Shown in pieces: positions 16,943-24,447 of a DNA stretch of 64,000 nt; within the stretch, counting starts at the first letter, position 1, and each line of letters begins with the position of its first letter. This DNA comes from Neoasaia chiangmaiensis (lineage in GTDB: Bacteria; Pseudomonadota; Alphaproteobacteria; Acetobacterales; Acetobacteraceae): contig NZ_CP014691.1 in the NCBI RefSeq assembly GCF_002005465.1, forward strand, positions 3,317,001 to 3,381,000. The letters run 5' to 3'. Below the pieces are notes generated by a model. The model was not told where the DNA came from and did no database searches. It saw only the letters and a list, made by a program, of their open reading frames with translations. Made by a program: the position numbers and the translations under genes.

Positions 16943-17846
16943 CCGCGAAGGTGCTGGCGCTCTCGATGAACAGATCGAGCGCATCATTGCGCTGACCCTG
17001 TCGCCAGGCCGCCGTGTAATCCAGATGCGTAACGGCATTGCCGCCCGTCAGCGTCACGAATTGCACGCCGGGAACCCGCATCTCCCGCCACGCGTCCGTC
17101 GTTAGGCAGAGCGCGACACCCGCCCGAACGAAGCCGAGTATGTCGGCTTGCGGCACTTTCTGGCGGATGACACGCGGCGTGTCGGTCTGGTCGCCCAAAC
17201 CGCGGCGCAGAATTCTCTCAAATGCCTGCCCGCGCCCATCACTGCCGGTCACGAACGTCTCGCCTCGTACATCGGCCCAAGCGAGCGCGCGGCATCCGGC
17301 GAAACGATGCCTCTCGGGCAGCGCGATTGCCAGGCGTTCGGTCCACAGGTGACGCGTCTCGAAGTCGTAGGCCTGAAAGTCGCCGGCTAAAATGGCCACG
17401 TCGATATAACCCAGGTCCAGAGACCTCAGCAGGCGCCGGCGCCCACGGGATTCCAGCATGATTTCAACGTCTGGTCGTCGGGCGCGACTCTTGGCAAGGA
17501 CCGTGGTCATCCGACCCGTGATGACAGGGGCCTGGATTCCTGCGCGCAAGACGGAACTCACGCTTGTCCAATCTCGGTTTTTTCGGTTCGAAAGTCCGTC
17601 GAAGTCGCGCAGGAGGCGGGTCGCCTCCTTGAGGAATCGTTCTCCTTCCCGGGTTGCCCGGATGCCTGCGTGAGTGCGGTGAAAGAGTGACAAGCCGGTT
17701 ACATCTTCGATCCGCAGCAGGTGCCGTCGGATGCGTGCCGGGCGCGTGCCGAGATCCTCCGCCGCGCGCCGGATGCTGCCCCGCTCGGCGGCCGTGATCG
17801 CGCAGATCAGTTGCCAGACTTCCAGCGGAGGCCGAATGAATGTCAT
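16923..17846 (-). CDS. LysR-family transcriptional regulator (element A cap)
   Basis: 307 residues. The N-terminal winged helix (EVWQLICAITAAERGSIRRA, then AEDLGTRPARIRRHLLRIE) is followed by an effector-binding domain. It is a distant relative of the LysR gene at 61,089 that ends the other trb operon: both start with a PPxxxWQL sequence and have the same length and place. In element A it directly abuts the truncated trbB, its stop codon lying inside the trbB remnant. It may regulate conjugation genes; no target site is evident. Confidence 0.85.
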   Translation of the reverse strand: MTFIRPPLEVWQLICAITAAERGSIRRAAEDLGTRPARIRRHLLRIEDVTGLSLFHRTHAGIRATREGERFLKEATRLLRDFDGLSNRKNRDWTSVSSVLRAGIQAPVITGRMTTVLAKSRARRPDVEIMLESRGRRRLLRSLDLGYIDVAILAGDFQAYDFETRHLWTERLAIALPERHRFAGCRALAWADVRGETFVTGSDGRGQAFERILRRGLGDQTDTPRVIRQKVPQADILGFVRAGVALCLTTDAWREMRVPGVQFVTLTGGNAVTHLDYTAAWRQGQRNDALDLFIESASTFAATGSIS

Positions 17847-17953
17847 GTCATCAGCCTATAAAAAGGGATATGAAACCGCTGTGCAACGACTCTGAAATAA
17901 AAATTCGCCGAGTGCCCAAAGAAATGCCGAAAATAAATAATCCGTATTGTAGG

Positions 17954-18403
17954 TTAATTTTCTCTGGGTGGTGTCGGGAAATAATTGGCGAGGCGCTCGA
18001 GAATATATCCGGCGGCGATGAGCGTAGCTTCCTCTTTATTCGTAAGCAGATTCTGGATCGCTTCAGCAAGCCAGTCGTCGCGCAATGCGCGATCTCTAGC
18101 GACCAGCCGCTCACCGGCTGGGGTGAGAGTGATGTTGACGCGGCGCGTATCTACCCTATCAGCCGTCCGCTCAACAAAACCCCGCTCAGTCAACTCGGAG
18201 AGTGCGCCGGCCACATTGGATGAGGTCATGACCAGTTCGCGACCGATCTGAGTGGGTTGCGACCCACACTCGCTTCGCGCCACCACGCCCAGCACGCGCA
18301 CAGCGGACTGCGAGAGCCCCTCGACTGGAGGGCGTTCACGACGCTGGCGGCGCTGCAGGGTGCGCAACTGCCCGAGCAATCGATGCAGGTCTTCGTCCTT
18401 CAT
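17954..18403 (-). CDS. MarR-family transcriptional regulator
   Basis: 149 residues. The central winged helix is clear: LSQSAVRVLGVVARS, QPTQIGRELVMTSSNVAGAL and then the wing GFVERTADRVDTRRVNITLT. It is the last gene of a five-gene minus-strand operon ending with the MFS pump 51 bases upstream. MarR repressors in such operons usually sense the exported compound, so control of the CMD-hydrolase-cupin-MFS genes is likely. Confidence 0.88.
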   Translation of the reverse strand: MKDEDLHRLLGQLRTLQRRQRRERPPVEGLSQSAVRVLGVVARSECGSQPTQIGRELVMTSSNVAGALSELTERGFVERTADRVDTRRVNITLTPAGERLVARDRALRDDWLAEAIQNLLTNKEEATLIAAGYILERLANYFPTPPREN

Positions 18404-18454
18404 TCTTCTTATCTTAAATAGCTATGTCGTGAGGCGCAATCAATAATGACCTCT

Positions 18455-19855
18455 TCACCTGGACTTCCCTGCGCCTGGGGCGAGAGCCAGCGAGCGATCG
18501 AGCAGAGTGACGAGCAGGGCGAGGGTCGAGACGATGATGATAAAAGCCGCGAGCTCGTGCATGCCGGTCGTATCGGCGCGATGCCCGAAAGCCATGCCCG
18601 TTGCCGCGGACGCGATGATCGCACCAAAATATTGAAAGGTGCGTAACAGGCCTGAGGAGGCGCCGAGGCTCTCAGGATGCGCCTGGTGATAGAGTGCATT
18701 CTGGTTGGAGAGGCTCAGCAGCCCCTGCGGGATACCCAGCAGGGCGGTGACGGCCGCAAGAAACCAGATCGGTGATCCCGGCGAGGTCAGCAGCAAGCCG
18801 CTTCCGACGACGGCCTGCAAGGTTCCGCCGACAACGAGCTTGCCCCGCACCTGTGGAGTACGTCCCCATAGAGTGGAAACCAGGATGCCGACGCCGAAAG
18901 TCGGCAGCAGTAGAAGTCCTGTCTTCGAGGCACTCAGGCCGCGACCTTCCTCCATCCATTGGCTGAAGCCGTAGATGAAGGCATAGGACGTCGTTGAGGC
19001 GGCCAGGGCGCGGGCGTACGTCGCGAGGAGTGGCAGGTTGCCCCATAAAAGCCTGAGATCGATGAAAGGTGCCGTCACGCGAAGCTCGTGGAAGGCAAAC
19101 GCGGCGCCGGCAGAAGCGGCCATCGCCAAGCTCCACAGGGTGGAGGTGCCAGGTGCCATGAGGAACAGCAGCAGGCCAAGCAGCGCTACTGCGAACAGTG
19201 CGGTGCCGGCCCAATCGAAGCTGCGGAGGGCTTCACGTTCATCTTGCTGTGTGCCGGCGCCATAGGCCGGAAGCATCATCCAGCCCAGCAGGAGCGCGGC
19301 CATACCAAGAGGGATGTTGATGGCCATGGTGAGGCGCCAGCCGCCGAGAGCGATGAGGAGGCCGCCCAAGGTCGGACCGATGGCCGCGATCGTCTGCACT
19401 GTGACTGACAAGGCGGTCAGGACGCCAGCCGGACTCTCGAGATGGTCGTGATTTGCCACTTTGCGGATCAGCGACATGGCGGAGGGATAGCCGGCACAGG
19501 TTCCGAGTCCGAGGATGACACGCGCGACGACGAGCACCCATAGAGTGGGGGCCACGGTGCCGATTATGCCTGCGATCACGGTCAGGAAGGCGCCCAGCAG
19601 GAAAAGGCGCTTGGGACCGAAGACGTCCACGAACCGGCCGACGAGCGGCTGGCCGATCGCGGTGGCCATATAGAGCGCCGACACAAGCCAGGCGGTCTGA
19701 GCCGGGCGCGCGCCGAACGCTGCCCCGATGGGCACGAGGGCGACCGCGATGATGGAAGAGTTGATGGGATTGAGGATTGCCCCGAGCATGAGGGGCGCGA
19801 GAAACCGGCGTGGGAACCGGCCGTACGTTGTTATTTGTTGTGAATGCGTGATCAT
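18455..19855 (-). CDS. MFS drug/metabolite exporter (14-TM DHA2-like)
   Basis: 466 residues with about 14 hydrophobic segments. The motif GRFVDVFGPKRLFLLGA between segments 2 and 3 corresponds to MFS motif A, and GGLLIALGGWRLTMAINIPL is the typical motif C/D region of the DHA2 family. These pumps export toxic compounds by proton antiport. It sits between a cupin-domain gene and a MarR repressor, so it probably removes the compound or product processed by this operon. Confidence 0.88.
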   Translation of the reverse strand: MITHSQQITTYGRFPRRFLAPLMLGAILNPINSSIIAVALVPIGAAFGARPAQTAWLVSALYMATAIGQPLVGRFVDVFGPKRLFLLGAFLTVIAGIIGTVAPTLWVLVVARVILGLGTCAGYPSAMSLIRKVANHDHLESPAGVLTALSVTVQTIAAIGPTLGGLLIALGGWRLTMAINIPLGMAALLLGWMMLPAYGAGTQQDEREALRSFDWAGTALFAVALLGLLLFLMAPGTSTLWSLAMAASAGAAFAFHELRVTAPFIDLRLLWGNLPLLATYARALAASTTSYAFIYGFSQWMEEGRGLSASKTGLLLLPTFGVGILVSTLWGRTPQVRGKLVVGGTLQAVVGSGLLLTSPGSPIWFLAAVTALLGIPQGLLSLSNQNALYHQAHPESLGASSGLLRTFQYFGAIIASAATGMAFGHRADTTGMHELAAFIIIVSTLALLVTLLDRSLALAPGAGKSR

Positions 19856-19900
19856 AGACGTGCGAGCGAGCGTGCTCCGTTGTTGAGTGATGTGTCCCGG

Positions 19901-20800
19901 TCAGTCGAGGCGCGGCAATTCCAGCACATACAGCTCGATGACCTGCCGCTCCGCGGTCGTGGTGGCGGCGCTGGCCGTCACCGTTTCATCGCGTGGGCTG
20001 TAGAGGCAGGTGAGCTTGCCGTGCGTCGTGCCGTCGACCCGGAGCCCGGCATCGCGTGTCCATGCGATTTGAGCGCGCTCGGAAGCGAACTCATAGGATG
20101 CGCCGTCGGCCAATTCGATCATGCCGATCCGGATGTCGGCGTTCGGGCCGGGATGGTCGAAGAAATGCCCAAGCTGTTTGACACGGACGCCTGCGGCGGT
20201 CGGATAATAGTCGAATGCCGCAGGGTGCAAGAGGATCGGCTCTGCATAGCCTGGCGGCGGGATGGAGAACTTTCGCCCCGTCCGGGCAAAATACTGTTCC
20301 TCGTAAAGAGCCTGATTCGCGTCGCGCTTGGTTTCGCCGCCGGTGGCCTCGTCCTGCTCGTAGTAGATGCCGCCCTCAAAGCGCCCCCTTGCGTTCAGAC
20401 GTTCCAGAGCGGCGGCGCGGTGCTGTGTCCATTCCGGTCCGGACTGGTGTTCGCCATGAAAACCGAACTGAAGCAGGAGGCCCGCGCCGTGGTCCTTGCG
20501 TTGGGGGCCGTAGTAGGCCCCACGCGGGAAATACGCGATGTCCCCTTGAGAAATATCGTGGCCAGGAGCGTAATTGACCGAGCCGGCTTCGGTGAAGCGG
20601 ATCTGCTGAAAGGCGTGACGGTGCTTCGGGGACTCAAACGCCGAGTCTCCGCCCTGATATTGACTGCGGATAAACCGGAAGTTCAGCCCGTCAGCAGTAC
20701 TGTCGCTGAGCAGCGTCTGGCGAACGGTGCCGCCGGTACGAAGTGAGCTGTCCCGGCCCTGGCGGGTGGTAGGCGCTTCTGCGATGGCGACGATCTGCAC
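19901..20800 (-). CDS. cupin-domain protein of unknown function
   Basis: 299 residues from a GTG start that has a GAGGAG site eight bases upstream. A cupin core is visible: the HRHAFQQIRF metal-binding histidines near residue 60 and GDIAYFPRGAYYGPQ near 85. A second half (GVRVKQLGHFFDHPGPNADI, later TTHGKLTCLYSPRDETV) may form another barrel. Cupins can be dioxygenases, isomerases or sugar binders and the reaction is unknown here. It lies 40 bases after the isochorismatase-like gene and 45 before the MFS pump. Confidence 0.7.
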   Translation of the reverse strand: MQIVAIAEAPTTRQGRDSSLRTGGTVRQTLLSDSTADGLNFRFIRSQYQGGDSAFESPKHRHAFQQIRFTEAGSVNYAPGHDISQGDIAYFPRGAYYGPQRKDHGAGLLLQFGFHGEHQSGPEWTQHRAAALERLNARGRFEGGIYYEQDEATGGETKRDANQALYEEQYFARTGRKFSIPPPGYAEPILLHPAAFDYYPTAAGVRVKQLGHFFDHPGPNADIRIGMIELADGASYEFASERAQIAWTRDAGLRVDGTTHGKLTCLYSPRDETVTASAATTTAERQVIELYVLELPRLD

Positions 20801-20840
20801 GACGGTTTCTCCTCAATCGTGGCGGGGTGATTGCGCGCTG

Positions 20841-21416
20841 TCAGGCGTGTGCAGCGAGCTTGGCAAGGATCTCGTCGGTCGTGGCCGTCTCGCCCAGGCG
20901 CGGAAAAATCCGGCTGGTGCTGTGTTCGTGGGCCGCAGCGTTGGTATCGGTCATGGCGTCGGTGGCGAGAACGACGTGCAGCCCGTGCTCGTGTGCCGAC
21001 CGGGCCGTCGATTCCACGCCGATGCTTGTGGCGACGCCGGTGATGACGACCTGCGTGACGTGACGTGCGGCCAGAGCCTCGGCGAGGTCGGTCCCCTGAA
21101 AAGCGCCCCAGGTATTTTTGGTGACGAGAATATCGTCCGGCTGCCGGTCGAGTTCTTCCAGCAGTTCGGCCCAGTCGGCCGGGCGCGCCGCCGAGGCGCC
21201 AGAGGGCTGATTCTGGTGGACGTCGGCCCGACCGGGAGCGCCGCCGGCCACGTTCACCAGGACGACGGGCAGTCCCTTTTTACGGAATGCCTCGGCAAGG
21301 CGTCGTGAATTGTCGACGACACTACCAAACGGATGAGCCGTCGGGAGGCCGGCGAGACCTTTCTGAAGATCGACGATGATGAGGGCAGGGATTTTATCCA
21401 GGACTGTGACTGGCAT
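20841..21416 (-). CDS. isochorismatase-fold protein lacking the catalytic cysteine
   Basis: 191 residues, start at 21416 with an ACGGAGA site. The fold motifs are present: Asp in ALIIVDLQKGL, Lys in LVTKNTWGAFQG and the strand before the active-site loop, VVITGVATSIGVESTARSA. In cysteine hydrolases that loop carries Cys where this sequence has Gly (TSIGVE), so classical nucleophilic hydrolysis is not expected. It may be a different subfamily using another mechanism or acting as a binding protein. Second gene of the MarR operon. Confidence 0.8.
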   Translation of the reverse strand: MPVTVLDKIPALIIVDLQKGLAGLPTAHPFGSVVDNSRRLAEAFRKKGLPVVLVNVAGGAPGRADVHQNQPSGASAARPADWAELLEELDRQPDDILVTKNTWGAFQGTDLAEALAARHVTQVVITGVATSIGVESTARSAHEHGLHVVLATDAMTDTNAAAHEHSTSRIFPRLGETATTDEILAKLAAHA

Positions 21417-21516
21417 AATTATATTCTCCGTATTGTGAAGATGATTTTCGCCCGGCTTGCATGGCTGCTGAACATCCACCGGGCTATTTTCCTGGAGCGC
21501 AACATTCCGGCCGCGC

Positions 21517-22101
21517 TTAGGCGGGCATTGTCTTGTCGCCCACTTTTTCGATGACTTCTTCGTCGGTTTCCGCAGGGACCCGCGTCGAGATAAGATACCG
21601 GTTGAAGAAGTTATACCAACACATGACGGCAATATATTTCCGGCATATCTCGTCAGAATAACGATTTCGCATGGCCTCCAGAACGGGGTCGGAGATTGCG
21701 CCCTTCAGCGTCAATTCTTCGGTTGCCTGGATGATGAGTTGCGCCTCTTCATCCATACCCGTCACGGGGCCATCGTTCTGAATGCCCTCTTTTTCTGCTG
21801 TGCTGGCATTCAGATTGTCGAGCATGCGCAGATTCGGACCCCAGGGATTTACACCCCCGAGGAGCTTACAAATACGCAGGCAGATGAATTCGCGCAGTTT
21901 CGGATCAACGCCGTCGACCCGGAATACCGCGCGGGCCAGCTCGATGATAGGGACGCCGAGCGATCCGGCGCCCAGCATCATGCGGCCATCTTTGTAATTC
22001 TGCCCCTTCTCGCGGAGGTAGGTCGCCATTTCGGCGCCGATGTCCGCGTCAGTTGGCAAAGGGATAGCGATTTTGAAGGGATATTCCGTCAGATGAGACA
22101 T
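21517..22101 (-). CDS. carboxymuconolactone decarboxylase/AhpD-like protein
   Basis: 194 residues from the ATG at 22101, preceded by a strong AGGAGG site. It is a helical protein with the CMD-like stretch VDPKLREFICLRICKLLGGV around residue 68 and a second helical part resembling the first. The CxxC pair of true AhpD peroxidases is not seen. It is the first gene of the MarR/MFS operon. Family members act on aromatic lactones or in thiol redox defence; the actual role is unknown. Confidence 0.65.
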   Translation of the reverse strand: MSHLTEYPFKIAIPLPTDADIGAEMATYLREKGQNYKDGRMMLGAGSLGVPIIELARAVFRVDGVDPKLREFICLRICKLLGGVNPWGPNLRMLDNLNASTAEKEGIQNDGPVTGMDEEAQLIIQATEELTLKGAISDPVLEAMRNRYSDEICRKYIAVMCWYNFFNRYLISTRVPAETDEEVIEKVGDKTMPA

Positions 22102-22280
22102 CAACGTCCTCCTGTAGCGTGCTGCCACGGCGCGAGGAAAATTAACCGGCGCGGATCGTGGCGCCCGACTAGACCTATATGACATACCTATCTAACATAG
22201 TCAAAAGCATATAAGATCGGGTTCGACATCCGTGTTTCGACCGCCGGTCGGAAGCGACACGAACTTCAGGGAGATCGACA

Positions 22281-22844
22281 ATGAACGTTGGATTTGTCGG
22301 AGTTGGCGCTATGGAGCAGCTTATGGCGGAGCGCCTTCTCGCGGCCGGACATCGCCTCGTTGTCTATGACTGCGTATCGGCAAGAACAGAGAACCTTGTT
22401 GCCCGTGGTGCAACTTTTGTTGAAACACCAGCTTCCGTCGCGTGGGAGGTGGACGTCGTTTTTTCGATGATGGCCGATGACGTAACGCTTGAGGACATGA
22501 TCTTCGGTGAAGATGGCATCGCAACCGGGCTGTCACCCCGCGCGATTCACGTCAGCTGCGGCACAATCTCCTGCCCCCAGGCGCGTCGTCTGCGGGAGGG
22601 CCATGGGCAATGCGGACAGACATATGTCGACGCCATTATTCTCGGAGGGCCGGCGGAGGCTAAAGCGGGGGAGTTGTCCATACTGGCGACTGGCGTCAAT
22701 GATGTATGGGTCCGCCTGATGCCATTACTCAAATGCTTGGGCGTCGTTATGTTCAGAACGGACGATTATTTCTGTCGAGCCGATCAGGGATGGGAGCGCG
22801 CATCTTCCACGGTCGGTTCGCGGAAAGAGATTCAGCGCGCTTGA
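22281..22844 (+). pseudogene. truncated 3-hydroxyisobutyrate/6-phosphogluconate dehydrogenase-like gene
   Basis: The N-terminal NAD(P)-binding domain is present: GFVGVGAM with the dinucleotide-binding glycines, DVVFSMMADD, and the substrate loop HVSCGTIS. A later YVDAIILGGPAEAKAGELSI also fits beta-hydroxyacid dehydrogenases. The match ends near codon 165 of an expected 290 or so, and the remaining codons are unrelated. The catalytic lysine region is missing. It is a remnant near the integrase end of element A. Confidence 0.78.
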
Positions 22845-23067
22845 CGAACAAGCTGAGGCGGAGGCCGCTCATTTGCGTTTGCCATCAGTAGATTACGGAA
22901 TCCCAACTGGACAACGAAGATAGGGCCCGATGCAATCGGCAGAAATCGAGAATGTTAATTATTTCTCAGGTCATCTGCCGTCGAATTGCTTGAGGTCAGC
23001 AGCTGCAAATCTGCAAGGTGGCGTGCAGCGATGTGATCGAGGCAATGGCGGTGAAAGGCCAGTACTT

Positions 23068-24228
23068 TCAGCGAGGTCCGTAAAGGGACAGGACCGATGC
23101 GATACGCCCCGCGACCCTTTCTGTAGCTGTTTTTACGGACACCTTTTTAAGGTGGGCGTAGCGCGCGGTAGTGTTGATGTCGCTGTGACCGAGCATCCGG
23201 CCGATCATCGTGAGATCCTCGCCCAGTTCCAGAGCGTCGGATGCAAAGGAATGGCGCAGATCATGGATTCGCAGTGTCTCCAGCCCTGCCGCCTTTCGGA
23301 TGCGCCGCCATGGCTTCTGCACATCGGTCAGGTGGCCGCCATCCTTGCGACCGGTAATCACATACGGGTTTCCTTTGATCCGAGGGATGGCCTTGAGCAC
23401 ATCGACCGAAACCTGTCCAAGCTGGACGATCTTTGCGCCGCTCTTGCTGTCGGGAAGGCGAAGCTCCTGCTCGGGCAGACGAACGTGTTCCCATTTCAGC
23501 TTCAGGATTTCGCTCAGCCGGCAGCCGGTCAATGCTAGCAGCCGTAGCGCATTCGCAGCTTCAGGTTCGTCCATGGCGCCGTCCAGTGCTTTCCCGAGCC
23601 GGGCATATTCCTCCTGCGTCAGAAAACGCTCCCGCTTCTCCTCTTTGTAGCGCCTTACGCCACGGCAAGGGTTGATGCCGTCGCTTCGCACGCCCCATAG
23701 GTCCGCCAGACTGAACATCTTTGACAGCACGCCGAGGGTCCGGTTCGCCTGATAGGGAATATGCCGGAACTCATGGTGGAAGTCGGCGACGTCGGCGCGG
23801 GTGATATCGGTCATCCGACGCGTACCGAGCTTCGGCACGATGAACAGATCGACCGAACGGCGATATTCCGCCTGGGTCGTGGGTTTCAGATGAATATCGA
23901 CGTGGCGCTCCATGAAAGTCTTGCCGAACTGCTTGACGGTCGGAACCTTGCGCTCTTCCTGCCTCTCATCCGCCGGGTTCTCGCCCTGGTGGACGCGAGC
24001 GAGAACCTTGATGGCTTCCTCGCGTGCCATGTCCGCTGTCCACGGACTGCCGTGCTGGCCGATCGTATAACGACGCATCCGGCCACCGGAACGGTAGTGG
24101 ATGACGTAGACCTTTCGCTTCGAGGGCCAGACCCGGATCGCGAAGGCAGGAAGGTTGTCATCCCACAGGAAATAATCCGTCTCAGCCGGTTCGGCCGCGT
24201 CGACAATTTTTTTAGTGAGCTTGGCCAT
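23068..24228 (-). CDS. int: tyrosine integrase (P4-like, DUF4102 arm-binding domain)
   Basis: 386 residues. An N-terminal arm-binding domain (DYFLWDDNLPAFAIRVWPS, GRMRRYTIGQHG) is followed by a core-binding domain and the catalytic domain. The Arg in LTGCRLSEIL (near 235), HDLRHSFAS (near 323), GHSDINTT and the nucleophile in ARYAHL (near 356) are all present, so it should be active. It integrates and excises an element at a tRNA gene. The start is 175 bases from the tRNA-fMet 3' fragment at 24,403, the usual location next to an att site. CAGGAAAC repeats lie directly upstream. Confidence 0.93.
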   Translation of the reverse strand: MAKLTKKIVDAAEPAETDYFLWDDNLPAFAIRVWPSKRKVYVIHYRSGGRMRRYTIGQHGSPWTADMAREEAIKVLARVHQGENPADERQEERKVPTVKQFGKTFMERHVDIHLKPTTQAEYRRSVDLFIVPKLGTRRMTDITRADVADFHHEFRHIPYQANRTLGVLSKMFSLADLWGVRSDGINPCRGVRRYKEEKRERFLTQEEYARLGKALDGAMDEPEAANALRLLALTGCRLSEILKLKWEHVRLPEQELRLPDSKSGAKIVQLGQVSVDVLKAIPRIKGNPYVITGRKDGGHLTDVQKPWRRIRKAAGLETLRIHDLRHSFASDALELGEDLTMIGRMLGHSDINTTARYAHLKKVSVKTATERVAGRIASVLSLYGPR

Positions 24229-24243
24229 GCTGGCGACCTCCTA

Positions 24244-24271
24244 CAGGAAACGCAGGAAACACACAGGAAAC
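24244..24271. repeat. three CAGGAAAC direct repeats upstream of int
   Basis: Exact copies of CAGGAAAC lie at 24,244-24,251, 24,253-24,260 and 24,264-24,271, about 10 bases apart or one helical turn. They sit between the integrase gene and the tRNA fragment. This is where arm-type binding sites for the integrase N-terminal domain would be expected. Confidence 0.65.
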
Positions 24272-24402
24272 AGGTGGGATCGTATTCCAGCGTAGCTGGA
24301 CGTATAAGGTTTGCTTTTTTCGTAGAAATATGCAAATTAAAACAAAGGATTGTCGTATTTTGGCGTAGTCTGACGAAGACACAAGTAGGCAAGAAAAACT
24401 AA

Positions 24403-24447
24403 CTCATAACCTGAAGGCCGCAGGTTCAAATCCTGCCCCCGCAACCA
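24403..24447 (+). other. attachment site: 3' fragment of initiator tRNA (tRNA-fMet, CAT)
   Basis: 45 bases read from the anticodon CAT loop (CTCATAAC) through the variable loop, the T arm (GCAGG/CCTGC around TTCAAAT) and acceptor strand CCCCGCA to ACCA. This matches bacterial initiator tRNA. The 5' half (acceptor, D arm) is missing; upstream sequence is integrase-region DNA. It is therefore an att duplicate made by insertion into the tRNA-fMet gene, not a working tRNA. It separates element A (integrase side) from element B. Confidence 0.88.

Noticed and set aside
24240-24275. CRISPR-like short repeats
   Set aside because: Only three 8-base repeats with spacings of one to three bases and no cas genes; better explained as integrase arm sites. 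No CRISPR array was seen anywhere in the window.
24330-24447. Complete functional tRNA gene at the att site
   Set aside because: Only the 3' half from the anticodon loop is present; the acceptor 5' strand and D arm are absent.
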